This document shows positions 12,403 to 25,600 of a stretch of DNA of 64,000 nucleotides, piece by piece. How positions within the stretch are numbered: the first letter of the stretch is position 1; each line of letters opens with the position of its first letter. The notes under the pieces were generated by a model. The model saw only the letters and a list, made by a program, of their open reading frames with translations. It had not been told where the DNA came from and ran no database searches. Position numbers and translations under genes: made by a program. Source of the DNA: Phallusia mammillata (taxonomy: Eukaryota > Chordata > Ascidiacea > Phlebobranchia > Ascidiidae); NCBI GenBank assembly GCA_003260075.1, contig QLIY01000573.1:1-64000 (forward strand), given 5' to 3'.

Positions 12403-14212
12403 TATTTATTTTTTGGTATCTATATGCCAGTATACTCACAAATGACCCTTTAGGTTAAAAAAGTTTAAAAATAGATATTACAACGATGTTAATTACGTAA
12501 TGCAAACATGTCACTAAAAATTGTGTACATTTAACACTAGTCCCAAGTAATTGTTTTACTTATTCGCATTTTTGAAAGCATGTGTTTGTAAACAAATTTG
12601 CCTTTATGCCATCCTGCGCATCATTTATAACAAACCTTAGATGGGTTTTTAGTTTTACGGTTTATACGCGACCGTGGACTTGATTCTGTAAACCACTGGT
12701 TGAAACTATTTTTCGACGGGATGTATACAGTACTTGGCTACGAAGAATTGGCCGCTGTTCCAGGCAAAATCCATAGATAACACAAGTTGTCGCACGAACT
12801 GGATTGCAGTGTTTCGGATCATGGGGCGAAATTAGCGCGAATTTTGCATTGCGCCTTATGGGGCCAATTTATAAAATGATTAATTTGGATACCTTTTCTG
12901 CAAAATTTTGAATAAAAATATAACTACGCTCAACTTATGATGTTTAAATGGAACTGATGAACATGAAATAGAGTTTAAATTAGTTTTTAGCGGGTAAATT
13001 TTCCAGTAGATATAGGCTACATGTGGCCTACTTAAGTCCCGAAAGATACAAAGGTTGTGATGTATATTCATCTAAAATTGGAATAAATAGTTTGAATATG
13101 TTCCTCCAAGGTCAGAAAAGTCATGACGTAATAGTCACGTCATCGTTTATTTAATGCATTTCGACGCTTTTAGCATATACTGAATTTTGAAAGCTTTTGG
13201 CAGTAGCCTACCTTTAAAAGTGTTGTACAATCTTTCCCTCTGTTTTTGATTTTTTGAAAGATATTTGACACTTTTAAGTGATAAAAATATTTATTGCATC
13301 ATTTAAGGACTATATACCATGTTGAATATGTGTACTGTCATATGCAACACAACCGCAAGAAAAAATGCAATATAAACAAATACAACTAACATTGATGCAT
13401 GAAACAACCAATATCAACAAAATTGTTAAATCTTCTTGAATCTATTCACCTGTACAGCACAAAGAGTCTCGTGGGAAATTTCGTTCCAAAGTGGCACTTT
13501 TTTCATTTATTTCAGTTTCAGCTGATACTTCCCACAATACATGTTATGTGAGCATGTCACAAAAAAATCCAAATGATTTCATTAAGGGCATAAAATAACA
13601 TGCAAGAATTATTAGCAATTTTCAAAATTGGTGATTCCATAAAATCAAAAAAGTCAAAACTTAAGAGACACACTGCACAGTATGACATGTTGTTTTGATG
13701 CTTCATAAACTTAAACACAGTAGTTACATGAAGTCCGATAGATCCAGCCTACTAAATGTCACAAAATTACATTTAAATCAATGAATGTTATTTGCTTTTC
13801 CATCTTGTTATGCATTACTATTTTATGTCATTATTTGTGTCTGTTTTAATCAAAATTGTTGCAAAATAAAACATTGGCATTTATGTTTTCCTTTTTCTGA
13901 GTCTATATGCCTGTTGGTATTGCAAGCCAGGAGCCATGCCAAACAGCAACTTCTTACACAGGTTTGGTGTGATGGGACACTAGATAATTCTTCTAAAGTA
14001 AGGATACTTTGAAATCAATGGCTTGTTCATTTAAAAGCCCAGCCGGGGGGGGGGAACTTCAAAAAGTATAACTTTGATAAACATAGTTTTTCAAATATCT
14101 GTACAGTAAACATTTTTTATTACTAAAAACAGTCGGGGTCATTTATATTTACTACATTTTATTATCACAATTACTTATCATAAAGATTACTTTCACAAAT
14201 TTGCTAGCAAAC
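12403..14212. other. No gene recognised (about 1.8 kb)
   Basis: AT-rich sequence with no supportable coding exon. It contains a short G10 run at 14045-14054. Confidence 0.5.
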
Positions 14213-14806
14213 GATGCAGAAAAACATTTTCGCCNTTTTCTTGTTAGCAAGGCAATTTAGAAATAAAAAATATTTAGTCGTTAAGGCAGGTTATTGAAAA
14301 AAACATCAAAAACCCTATCCTTTGCGTTGTTAAAAGCGTGCAAAGTCGCCCCATTCCACGCTCCATGAATTCTCGAGCTACTAACACTGAGCTTGGGCTG
14401 GCCCCCGGCCTCGGAATTTCTGGTAGGTGGCGCAACAGAGCATTGTCGTTTATGGTGCTGACTCAGCAATTATTCTTACCATAAACCCAAATTGGGGGGG
14501 GGGGTGATGCAGAAAAACATTTTCGTCAAACTAGTGCCAATAAAACTGCTTTCCTGCAAACATTGCGCGTTGCCGAGCAACCAATGACGTCATTGTTACG
14601 TCACGCCTAAATTTTCTTGTTAGCAAGGCAATTTAGAAATAAAAAATATTTAGTCGTTAAGGCAGGTTATTGAAAAAAACATCAAAAACCCTATCCTTTG
14701 CGTTGTTAAAAGCGTGCAAAGTCGCCCCATTTCACGCTCCATGAATTCTCGTGCGACANACCAGAAGTTCTTAGGCCGAGGGCCAGCCCAAGCTCAGTGT
14801 TAGTAG
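14213..14806. repeat. Direct duplication with N at 14235 and 14759, G11 at 14494-14504
   Basis: Copy 1 (about 14236-14374, ttttcttgttagcaaggc...) recurs at about 14612-14751. The leader gatgcagaaaaacattttcg occurs at 14213 and again at 14505. A piece around 14377-14416 (ctactaacactgagcttggg) also occurs inverted at about 14766-14806. This looks like a broken MITE with inverted ends that was assembled twice around gaps. Confidence 0.7.
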
Positions 14807-14830
14807 CCCTACCATCAAATGATAGATAGA

Positions 14831-14866
14831 CCAGAGACTACTTATCTGCTACTTAGTAGTCTCTGG
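14831..14866. repeat. Perfect short hairpin
   Basis: CCAGAGACTAC and GTAGTCTCTGG are exact inverted arms around a 14-nt centre. No gene context gives it a function; it may be a terminal structure of the neighbouring repeat. Confidence 0.75.
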
Positions 14867-16329
14867 ATAGACTTTGGTTCCAGGAAGTTTTCTGCTGCCT
14901 GCCAAATTCTTTTGAACAAAACGTTTCAGTTTATCGAATAATATCGTGACCGCTAGCGAAGATGTTTTTATGCTGTGTTAAGTAACGTTCGTTTTATCGA
15001 AAAAACGTTTTGTGTTGGGAAATAAATTAGGCTGTATATGCAACATCGATGTCTTAAATTCAAGATTTCGCCCAAGCAAAAAAAATATCTTTTCTATACC
15101 GTTCATCCGACGTATAAACGGTTCATCCCAGGTAAGTTTTGCAACAGTAAACAAAAAAGAGGGGTGAGTGAGACTGTTTTTGTATGTATTTTGAAAACAA
15201 ATTTTGTGCTCTCGTTAAGAATGGTGTATAATTGGCTGGAGTTTAAAAATAAGTTCTTTACCCTAAAATTCTGGCTTGAAAAAAAAACAGCCGTTTATAG
15301 AAAAGTGACTCTCAAACGGTGCACTCTAGAAAATATAGCCAGTGCAGGTGCGTCTTAAACCAGTAAATTTATATGATATGATCCTTAACGTGAAATGTCT
15401 AATTTTACCATATTACTATTAATGGCGTGCCCTCAAACTTTTGATTATTTTATAGGTAGCCTATTCTGCGGGGTGAAAGAGATGGATAACCACTGGTGGT
15501 AATTATCACATTTTGTGGTGATGTTTTTGGTGTTAGTTAGGCTACATTTCAAACACAGTAAATTTTAATTGGTTGCTATCACTCCCCTTTTTCTTGATGT
15601 TTTGTTTCGTGGTCTTGTGCACAGGAATGGATCAACAAAAGAGGTGGGAAGTCCTAAAGACCGCAAGGTGTTTTCTCTACGCCACAGCGTTTTCTAACTT
15701 TCTGTTTTAGCCTATATTACCAATTAAAAGCATACGTTTTTGTGCAACCACGCTTACCATTCTTTAGATGTAGCATTCGTATTTCACCATCACCACCACA
15801 ACGACACGTGAAGTCAAGTTAAATGGAATTAACAAGTAAATTCTCACGCGTCGCTTAGGTGGATTGTTGACTCCGACGGTATAGGCTAGCTTGAAAGGCA
15901 AATGACAAAAGTTCTGCATTTCCGTCGCTAAAATGAAGTCAAACTTCAAAGAAGTTTAGTAACAGTATAACTTGGGCAATGGGCATGTTTTTGACGATGA
16001 TCTCCAAAAAGCATGACGCATTTAATCTATGGTTACCAGACCATAACATGTCCGGAATTCGGACGTAAAATCTGTGTCCAGAAACAACTTTTAAATACAC
16101 TCCTAATGTCCGAAATTCGGTAGCCTATCTAGTGTAGGCTGCAAGTTTTCAAAGTGGCCAAAATTGCGTTGCTTGGATGATTCAAGCAAGTGGACAAATA
16201 CCTCATCAAGTTAATATTCAAACCGACTATTTGTTTTTTTCATTGTTTCAGCGAATAAGGATGTAGCGGTTGACGTTTAGCCTACTGATGTCTGCGCGGT
16301 TTTTGATACACGGTTCTAAAACGCAATAT
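14867..16329. other. No gene recognised (about 1.5 kb)
   Basis: One 106-codon open frame (15038-15358, +) begins at ATG but contains a good internal donor (CCCAG|gtaagt at 15131) and shows no known domain, so it is not called. Confidence 0.45.
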
Positions 16330-16337
16330 GGTGCCAG

Positions 16338-17007
16338 CATAGGCGCCGAATAGGCGGTGGCGGGGTGACGCGCCACCTTGCGTTTGTAAATCACGGTGGC
16401 GGCCACCGTGGATATTTGGGTTTGTTTGTATCGGTATCTTACGAAACACTGTAAAATCCGAACAAATTGGGACAGTTTTGCTTTTAAACAANTAAAGCAC
16501 GGTGGCGGCCACCGTGGATATTTGGGTTTGTTTGTATCGGTATCTTACTAAACACTGTAAAATCCGAACAAATTGGGACAGTTTTGCTTTTAAACAAGCG
16601 TGTTGATGATGAGGCAACAAAACGTACCGAAACTGCAACCAGTTTGGTTGGTGCCTTACTTGTTTATGACGTCAAACACACAATTGTTGGCAGTGAATGA
16701 TTGGCCATTATGGTGTACAATGGGATTGTTCTGTAATAAATGGTCACTTTGGGTGATACAAAGGCAACGACTCGACGAAATATTTTCTAAAAGTTGCTAA
16801 ACCAATAAAAACGTTAAAGCGAAGAGTAACAAATCAATATTATTTTAAAAATTCATTTTTTAAGAATTTGACAAACTTTGCATTATATTAAAAGTATATT
16901 GGGCTTCGAGTTGGAGCTCGTTTGGTTGCACGCATGAGTGACGTCGTAAAAGTGACGTCATAATTTACGTCCGCCACCTTGCATTTTCGTAAAACTCGGC
17001 GCCTATG
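16338..17007. mobile_element. Inverted-repeat element with 8-bp target-site duplication
   Basis: Ends CATAGGCGCCGA and TCGGCGCCTATG are exact inverted repeats flanked by the perfect 8-bp duplication GGTGCCAG (16330-16337 and 17008-17015). It is therefore probably a hAT-like MITE. Its left part is present twice around the single N at 16492 (about 16396-16491 and 16500-16596), so its true length is shorter than the span given. The right end recurs at about 19923-19934 in the second copy of the coilin block. Confidence 0.8.
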
Positions 17008-19320
17008 GGTGCCAGTTTAGTATCGAGAAAGGTATGTATTGAAACTGTCCGGAATTCAGTCCACTTAGATATGGTTGTAGGATTCGGTTTCTGTTGATGT
17101 TCGCTGATGAGTCTCAAGGTTATAACCGCGCTACTACAAATTAAAGAGGTATACCACCGTCCTTAACCTCCCAAGCTTCTGAGCTGGTCAGAACAGAGTC
17201 CTGGGAACTCCACACAAACGTCTTGCACTTCGGTTCGTTTGTTTATTGCAGGAGAAAGAGAGAAGAGAGCGAAATGAATGACTGCCGTTTTATATATACC
17301 CCGGATAAAGGCGTTAAATCGTACACATGTGCTCTTGTCATTGGCTCTTGCACAATTTCCACACAAAGCAGCGTCCAATCACAGCACGAGACAAAACATA
17401 CGGCAAAAGCTCGCAAACACCAGATCACAGAGTCACATCTGCATCCTAATTAACTGCTACAGGAAATATTACAAAGTCCGAACATGATTTGTCAATACAG
17501 TTGGACTTGGTGCTACACAATTTAACTTCTTCGCAAGCTTTGAGCTAGCGAGTCAAAAACGAGCTATTTTGGTAAACAACTATTGCAAAGTTTGCACAAA
17601 TTATGTCGCAATCGCTACGTGGTAACCCTAATTTAAGCTTATTACGGTACCCCATCGAAAAAAATAAACAAAACTAAGATTTCATGGCCATTGGCCACCG
17701 ACTTTTTTGGGGGAATCACCAACGACCAACCAAGCGTTACCAAGTAAAATCAATTTCAAAGCAAGGTAAAGAAAGGCGAGTGAAAGTTTGCAAAAACGGT
17801 GCTCAGGATCCGCAAACGAGTTAAGTTTATGGCATGATAAAAATGCACCCAGTTTTTAAGTGATGCTTCGCATGTTTACATGTTTACTTTTTAAATAACA
17901 CACCGGTTTTGATTTTGACATGCACCACTGCACAATATGTAAACGTGCGTTTCTGCCTTGTTTGCAAGTTTGTCACAAATGCGGTTTTTGTCTTGTGAGT
18001 TTATTGGAATTGAGTTGGCAATCGACACGGAATCAATATGGAGCGTGTTTTTAGCCATTCTGCTTACTAACGTTATCTCGTCTCTGTTTAAAGTGGTAAA
18101 ACTCGTTTTCTAATTGTCTGATAATACAGTTTACAGTATGGTTCAAATACGAAATACCGCGATAGTTTCCCGTCCACGTAGTTAACAAACATCGTGAGAT
18201 GGTCATCAGTGTTGGATATAGAACATGTTTTGCAGTGCAAAATTTGTCAGCCCCTCATAAAAACCAAAAACACTATAAACATAACTTTATTCAGACAAAT
18301 AACTATAACACTTTCTTTGCAGTATATTTCATCCACCTGCCAATTAACACCCTTTCTGTATTAAAGCAATTAAACACTGTTTTGGTGTAAGTTGTAAAAC
18401 ACAATGGCACCAACTGTGAACAAAATTAGAGTTCGACTATTGTTTGAAATGCCACCACCTTTACCTCTGTCACCCCACTCAAAATGCTATATGTTTCTAA
18501 TAAATCGATCAGAGATGAGTTGTGTGGCAGACGTTGAACATGCCATTGCTGTCAAATTTGGGTATTCCAATACAAAATCTCTTGCCCTTTCAATTGGCAA
18601 ATTTGTTCTTTTATCAAATGAGGATATTGATGTAATCAGAGAGAATGATGAAATCACTGTCAGTGTTGAAGACTCTGTGGCATTTATAGACTTGATTTCA
18701 TTGCCAGGAACCAACAGCAATTGCCAAATTGGTTCCGACATACCATCTGTAGTATCAACTAATGATTTAACAACAACAAAAAAGCGGTCCAGGCATGAAA
18801 AACATTCGTTACGAAAGGCAAAGAAGAAACGCAAGTCAGGTGTCACTAGTATTGATTCAAAGAAAAAGAAAGTAAAGTTAACAAAAATCAAAAGAAAAAC
18901 TAAAAGGTTGTCAATCAATCCTGACAGTAATAATGGAGTTGTAAATGGACCAGTTGAAACTGATACAAGCAAAATGATGGTTTCATCACATGCAACTGTT
19001 TCCGAAGAACACTGTCCTACAGAAACCAACAATAAAGAGGATATTCCTGGAACACCATTTTGTGTCACATCAACAGTACAAAATACTGACAACTGTCAAT
19101 TGCCCAGTGTTGTAAAATATGCACCTACAATACCAGATGTGGAACCAGTGATTGTTAAAGAGGAGCTGGTTGAACATGGAAACATGTTTTCTGAAAAATC
19201 TGGTGTACGCACCAGAAGTAGTAAGAAATCTGAGATACCACCTGTTGCTGAACAATGTCCAGTAAGTCCAACAGGGCCAATGTGTGACTGTTACGATGAC
19301 CTGAGAATACTATCATGGCC
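16493..19320. repeat. First copy of the duplicated coilin block
   Basis: Starts taaagcacggtggcgg right after N16492 and ends inside coilin codon 306, immediately before N19321. It matches 19322 to about 22072 almost base for base in coding and noncoding sequence alike; the differences seen are isolated bases plus the C-run regions. It is most likely the second allele or an unmerged overlap. Confidence 0.85.
18404..19320 (+). pseudogene. COIL: Truncated first copy of coilin (assembly duplicate)
   Basis: Encodes the first 305 residues of the same protein as 21158-22369 with no visible amino-acid change. It then stops at a single N, after which the sequence restarts at the left end of the repeated block. 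It lacks the C-terminal Tudor-like domain (about residues 306-403). Because the flanking noncoding DNA is equally identical and the joint is an N, I treat it as an assembly copy of the intact gene and not as a real paralogue or pseudogene. Confidence 0.8.
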
Positions 19321-19321
19321 N

Positions 19322-22072
19322 TAAAGCACGGTGGCGGCCACCGTGGATATTTGGGTTTGTTTGTATCGGTATCTTACGAAACACTGTAAAATCCGAACAA
19401 ATTGGGACAGTTTTGCTTTTAAACAAGCGTGTTGATGATGAGGCAACAAAACGTACCGAAACTGCAACCAGTTTGGTTGGTGCCTTACTTGTTTATGACG
19501 TCAAACACACAATTGTTGGCAGTGAATGATTGGCCATTATGGTGTACAATGGGATTGTTCTGTAATAAATGGTCACTTTGGGTGATACAAAGGCAACGAC
19601 TCGACGAAATATTTTCTAAAAGTTGCTAAACCAATAAAAACGTTAAAGCGAAGACCCCCCCCCCTCACTTTGGGTGATACAAAGGCAACGACTTGACGAA
19701 ACATTTTCTAAAAGTTGCTAAACCAATAAAAACGTTAAAGCGAAGTGTAACAAATCAATATTATTTTAAAAATTCATTTTTTAAGAATTTGACAAACTTT
19801 GCATTATATTAAAAGTATATTGGGCTTCGAGTTGGAGCTCGTTTGGTTGCACGCATGAGTGACGTCGTAAAAGTGACGTCATAATTTACGTCCGCCACCT
19901 TGCATTTTCGTAAAACTCGGCGCCTATGGGTGCCAGTTTAGTATCGAGAAAGGTATGTATTGAAACTGTCCGGAATTCAGTCCACTTAGATATGGTTGTA
20001 GGATTCGGTTTCTGTTGATGTTCGCTGATGAGTCTCAAGGTTATAACCGCGCTACTACAAATTAAAGAGGTATACCACCGTCCTTAACCTCCCAAGCTTC
20101 TGAGCTGGTCAGAACAGAGTCCTGGGAACTCCACACAAACGTCTTGCACTTCGGTTCGTTTGTTTATTGCAGGAGAAAGAGAGAAGAGAGCGAAATGAAT
20201 GACTGCCCCCCCCCCCCAAATATTACAAAGTCCGAACATGATTTGTCAATACAGTTGGACTTGGTGCTACACAATTTAACTTCTTCGCAAGCTTTGAGCT
20301 AGCGAGTCAAAAACGAGCTATTTTGGTAAACAACTATTGCAAAGTTTGCACAAATTATGTCGCAATCGCTACGTGGTAACCCTAATTTAAGCTTATTACG
20401 GTACCCCATCGAAAAAAATAAACAAAACTAAGATTTCATGGCCATTGGCCACCGACTTTTTTGGGGGAATCACCAACGACCAACCAAGCGTTACCAAGTA
20501 AAATCAATTTCAAAGCAAGGTAAAGAAAGGCGAGTGAAAGTTTGCAAAAACGGTGCTCAGGATCCGCAAACGAGTTAAGTTTATGGCATGATAAAAATGC
20601 ACCCAGTTTTTAAGTGATGCTTCGCATGTTTACATGTTTACTTTTTAAATAACACACCGGTTTTGATTTTGACATGCACCACTGCACAATATGTAAACGT
20701 GCGTTTCTGCCTTGGTTGCAAGTTTGTCACAAATGCGGTTTTTGTCTTGTGAGTTTATTGGAATTGAGTTGGCAATCGACACGGAATCAATATGGAGCGT
20801 GTTTTTAGCCATTCTGCTTACTAACGTTATCTCGTCTCTGTTTAAAGTGGTAAAACTCGTTTTCTAATTGTCTGATAATACAGTTTACAGTATGGTTCAA
20901 ATACGAAATACCGCGATAGTTTCCCGTCCACGTAGTTAACAAACATCGTGAGATGGTCATCAGTGTTGGATATAGAACATGTTTTGCAGTGCAAAATTTG
21001 TCAGCCCCTCATAAAAACCAAAAACACTATAAACATAACTTTATTCAGACAAATAACTATAACACTTTCTTTGCAGTATATTTCATCCACCTGCCAATTA
21101 ACACCCTTTCTGTATTAAACCAATTAAACACTGTTTTGGTGTAAGTTGTAAAACACAATGGCACCAACTGTGAACAAAATTAGAGTTCGACTATTGTTTG
21201 AAATGCCACCACCTTTACCTCTGTCACCCCACTCAAAATGCTATATGTTTCTAATAAATCGATCAGAGATGAGTTGTGTGGCAGACGTTGAACATGCCAT
21301 TGCTGTCAAATTTGGGTATTCCAATACAAAATCTCTTGCCCTTTCAATTGGCAAATTTGTTCTTTTATCAAATGAGGATATTGATGTAATCAGAGAGAAT
21401 GATGAAATCACTGTCAGTGTTGAAGACTCTGTGGCATTTATAGACTTGATTTCATTGCCAGGAACCAACAGCAATTGCCAAATTGGTTCCGACATACCAT
21501 CTGTAGTATCAACTAATGATTTAACAACAACAAAAAAGCGGTCCAGGCATGAAAAACATTCGTTACGAAAGGCAAAGAAGAAACGCAAGTCAGGTGTCAC
21601 TAGTATTGATTCAAAGAAAAAGAAAGTAAAGTTAACAAAAATCAAAAGAAAAACTAAAAGGTTGTCAATCAATCCTGACAGTAATAATGGAGTTGTAAAT
21701 GGACCAGTTGAAACTGATACAAGCAAAATGATGGTTTCATCACATGCAACTGTTTCCGAAGAACACTGTCCTACAGAAACCAACAATAAAGAGGATATTC
21801 CTGGAACACCATTTTGTGTCACATCAACAGTACAAAATACTGACAACTGTCAATTGCCCAGTGTTGTAAAATATGCACCTACAATACCAGATGTGGAACC
21901 AGTGATTGTTAAAGAGGAGCTGGTTGAACATGGAAACATGTTTTCTGAAAAATCTGGTGTACGCACCAGAAGTAGTAAGAAATCTGAGATACCACCTGTT
22001 GCTGAACAATGTCCAGTAAGTCCAACAGGGCCAATGTGTGACTGTTACGATGACCTGAGAATACTATCATGG
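19322..22072. repeat. Second copy of the duplicated coilin block
   Basis: Repeats 16493-19320. Inside it, C10 (19655-19664) joins another short duplication (cactttgggtgatac... occurs twice). C12 (20206-20217) stands where the first copy has about 180 bp of unique sequence (17284-17463). Both look like gap fills. Confidence 0.85.
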
Positions 22073-22369
22073 CCTCCAAGAGTTGGGGATGTGATTGCCT
22101 ACAAAGAACTAGAAATGACTGACAACTATACTCCTGCCATGTCTAGCTTTCGTGAGGCAAAGGTTTTGGAAATATCAGGAAGCAAACCACAAAATAATGA
22201 AAAATGTTTGCATGTTAACATATTGTGGCCAAAAAAGATTACTTCTGCTAACGTCAAAGGAAAGTTTGATTTAGATGTTGAATCTGATCCGCCTGTTGAG
22301 AGCAAATGTAATAGCAAGAAAAGGTTGCTTAGTTGGGCAACTCTTATTGACCCAAGACTGATTAAATAG
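21158..22369 (+). CDS. COIL: Coilin, Cajal body scaffold protein
   Basis: A single open exon encodes 403 residues (human coilin 576). Coilin organises nuclear Cajal bodies and interacts with SMN and Sm-class snRNPs. The N-terminus (about 7-90) matches the coilin self-association domain: RVRLLFEMPPPLP opens it and a FGYSNTKSLALSIG segment sits where human has the RFGFS core. The middle has strongly basic nuclear-localisation tracts (about 126-170). The C-terminus (about 303-402) matches the atypical Tudor domain, with PPRVGDVIAYKELEM, SSFREAKVLEISG and the end ATLIDPRLIK, very close to the human C-terminus. No clear RG box is seen between these. The start is the first ATG of the homologous frame. 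ATTAAA at 22373 may serve in 3' processing. EPHX1 begins 255 bp downstream on the same strand. Confidence 0.93.
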   Translation: MAPTVNKIRVRLLFEMPPPLPLSPHSKCYMFLINRSEMSCVADVEHAIAVKFGYSNTKSLALSIGKFVLLSNEDIDVIRENDEITVSVEDSVAFIDLISLPGTNSNCQIGSDIPSVVSTNDLTTTKKRSRHEKHSLRKAKKKRKSGVTSIDSKKKKVKLTKIKRKTKRLSINPDSNNGVVNGPVETDTSKMMVSSHATVSEEHCPTETNNKEDIPGTPFCVTSTVQNTDNCQLPSVVKYAPTIPDVEPVIVKEELVEHGNMFSEKSGVRTRSSKKSEIPPVAEQCPVSPTGPMCDCYDDLRILSWPPRVGDVIAYKELEMTDNYTPAMSSFREAKVLEISGSKPQNNEKCLHVNILWPKKITSANVKGKFDLDVESDPPVESKCNSKKRLLSWATLIDPRLIK

Positions 22370-22624
22370 GTCATTAAAATGTAACAAAATGAAAACTAAA
22401 GCTTTTAATTTAAAGTTGCTGAAGATAAAGTTTATCTAAAAGGAGTTTGTTTTAAAATGCAACATAAAAGTTATCAAATATCTCGGTAGTTTGTTTATTT
22501 GTTCTTAAATTAGGATTTACATTTAAAAACTGATTCATTTTTCCACAATGCTTATTTTACCTGATTTGTTAAAATCATGTTTATCGTTATTTTCTTTGGT
22601 TGGTAGCATAAACTTTAATTTACC

Positions 22625-25600
22625 ATGTTTTTGCTGGTGGTTGCTGCTCTATTGGCCATAGTTGCCTACTACAAATGGATGTCTCCCAAAAAAAAGGACT
22701 ATGAGGTTCTTTCACAATTCTTTTTGGACAAGGATTGGTCATTGAATGAGGAAGCAGGCGATCTTGATCAAGTGATTCGGCGATTTGAAATAAAAATTCC
22801 CACTGAAGAAATTGAAATTCTGCAGGATAAGCTAAAATCTGTCAGGTGATTAAATGTATTTAAAGAGATGGTTATAGTTGCTGTATGGCAGGGGTCCCCA
22901 ACTGTGGGGGTACTTGTACCCCTTGGGGGTACGAGATTGAACATCAAGGGGTACAAAGATCCTTGGGTCACAAAGCAGCTTTTCAAACAGATTTCACAGT
23001 ACAGTTTATTTTGGAATTGTAAATGATATTCTGCTTATGGCATTATGGTCTTTGCTTTTAAAAAATAATTATCCACAAATAATCATTTTTTTTAGTAAAA
23101 AGCCTCATTGCCTCCGACAATGCTTTTTCACTTGGTGCCAGCAATGAGCAACAAAGCACAAAGTTAGGAAGAAAATGCACAGATAAAGGAGGTGTTTGAT
23201 TGAGCTATAAAAGCAATTTAATGTAGCAATATATATATATGTATAAATATCTGAAATATTCCATTAGAATTTTTTGAGGGGTACGAAGAATACTCTGGCC
23301 TGACAAAGGGGTACGAGCAGCAAAAAAGGTTGGGAACCCCTGCTTTATGGTTTAAGTTAGCAATTGCCATTATGTGTATATATTTAATTTTCTAATTAGT
23401 AAGTTGTTTGTTTGTTAAGATGGCCAGAACCATCTTTAAAAACATCTGAGTTTCGTTACGGTGTGAGGGATGATTACATGAAAGAACTGGTTGGGTATTG
23501 GAAAAACGAATACTCTTGGAAAAAGCAAGAAGATTGGATGAACAGCTTTGATCATTTTAAAACCAAAATCGAAGGCTTGAATATTCACTACATTCATGCC
23601 AAGCCTAAAATGATCAGAAAAGGAGTTGAGGTAAAAGGTTTTAACCATTTTTATTATTTCTTTGGGTTAGAGTCAAAACAATAAATTATTCACATTGATT
23701 TTATACCATAGGAAACCTTATTGAATGGGAAACTTTCTGTACATTTTTACTTTTATTTAGCACTACAAACAGTACAGAAAAATATGCCATTTAATTTTTT
23801 TAGCCCCATGTAATTTTGATGACACATGGTTGGCCTGGGTCAGTTGTGGAATTCATGGACATTCTTCCCATGTTGACTGATCCTGCCAACTATGAAGGAA
23901 ATGAGGTAGACACATTCACAGTCATTTGTCCATCAATTCCTGGGTATGGCTTTTCTGATGCTCCACAGAAAGAAGGTTGGTGCTGAATATGACCCATCAC
24001 CTCTTTTAGTCACTATTCACTACATTATTCACTTATAAGTTATCTTGCATTTTAAGGTTTCAATGCTTTCCATTGTGCTAGAGTTTTTCACAAATTGATG
24101 CTGAGACTTGGATACAAAAAGTATTATTTACAAGGAGGGGACTGGGGGTCTTACATCAGTACTGCAATCGCCATGTTGTACCCAAGGTATGACTAGCTTT
24201 CTGTTTGTGATTAATATGTTACTGAGATGACTTTTTTATGCTAGATTTGTGACATTGATTGTGTAGGTTTTTGTTCTGCAAATTTGTGCATAAAACAACC
24301 TGCTGTGTGAAATATAAAACGTCTTAATTATCAATTTTTAAAATATATGATTAGTGACTTGTTTTTTTAGCAATATTAAAGGAATTCACACAACATTGAA
24401 CACATCACAACCAAGAGGCATAAACTTTCTCAAATTGATAGTTGGTGCCTACTTTCCATCCCTTTTCTTTTATCCTGATGAAGCAGCTATTCTATTTCCT
24501 TTAAAGAAAGCATTTATTGAATTGTTACAAGAAACCGGCTATATGCATTTACAGGCAACTAAACCTGACACTGTAGGTAAGACAAACATACCATGTTTTC
24601 TGTGTTGTTTAAACCCGGGTGCAGTATAAGGGAGTCTAAATTCTACTCCTGGTAGTACCAAAATGCCTACTCTTATGATTTTTTTCAAAATCCTACTACT
24701 TGCATTGAAGGAGTCTGACTGTGACTAGAAATCCCTCACTTTCTGAAACCTCTGGCTGGTATCCTGGTCTAAAATGAAATAATGGTGTATTTTTATTATG
24801 TAGGCTTTGCTTTGAGTGATTCTCCAGTAGGACTTGCAGCATACATTGTTGAGAAATTTTCTTCCTGGACTGACATCAAAGGAAGGTAGGAGCAGAGCTG
24901 TAATGATGCATGCTAGATTTCAACCTTAGTTTGTGTTTAATTATTTTAGAAATCACAGCAGGAAAAGTATTTTCATGAAATATCTGATAAACTGAAATAT
25001 TTTTCTTGTTAGAAACCACAATGATGGGTTGCTTAGTAAATACTGGAACAAAGACAAACTTCTTAACAATGTGATGATCTATTGGTGGAACAACAATATC
25101 ACATCTTCAATGAGATTTTACAAGGAAAACTTGGGACCTTCAGCTTTGCGGGACGCTAATCCGTAAGTCTTTGTCATAAAGTGGTGATCTAAGCAGTATT
25201 TTGCAGTAGAAAAGTAATTAATGTCATAAGCTGTTACAGTTTTATTAAAAATGGCATTTCATTCCCCCTCCTGTATTGTAAACATTTGCTGTGCGAAGAA
25301 AAACAAGTATTAAAAATTTATAATTTATTTTGTCAGAATTGTGGTCAGGGTTCCTGCAGCTTTCGCTCACTTTCCCAATGAGTTTATCGGAACTTCAAAG
25401 TTGGCAGTACAGCAGAAATTTTCTCGTCTTCTTCAGTACACCTTAATGAAGCGAGGTGGCCACTTCTCTGCATATGAAGTTCCTGCAGATCTTACATCAG
25501 ACATTCGGCTTTTCATTCGAACTGTGCAGGTCAGAAACATTTTAATGTATGTGTTTCCGTTTCTTTTTGAACAGAACTTGGAGGTATCTATAATGTGTGT

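Noticed and set aside
15038-15358. 106-codon plus frame near a repeat
   Set aside because: It contains a strong internal donor and is not similar to anything I recognise; it may at most be a fragment of a 5' exon.
21241-21846. 201-codon minus-strand frame opposite coilin (also at 18487-19092)
   Set aside because: It is the antisense shadow of a well-supported coilin exon and is duplicated only because the block is.
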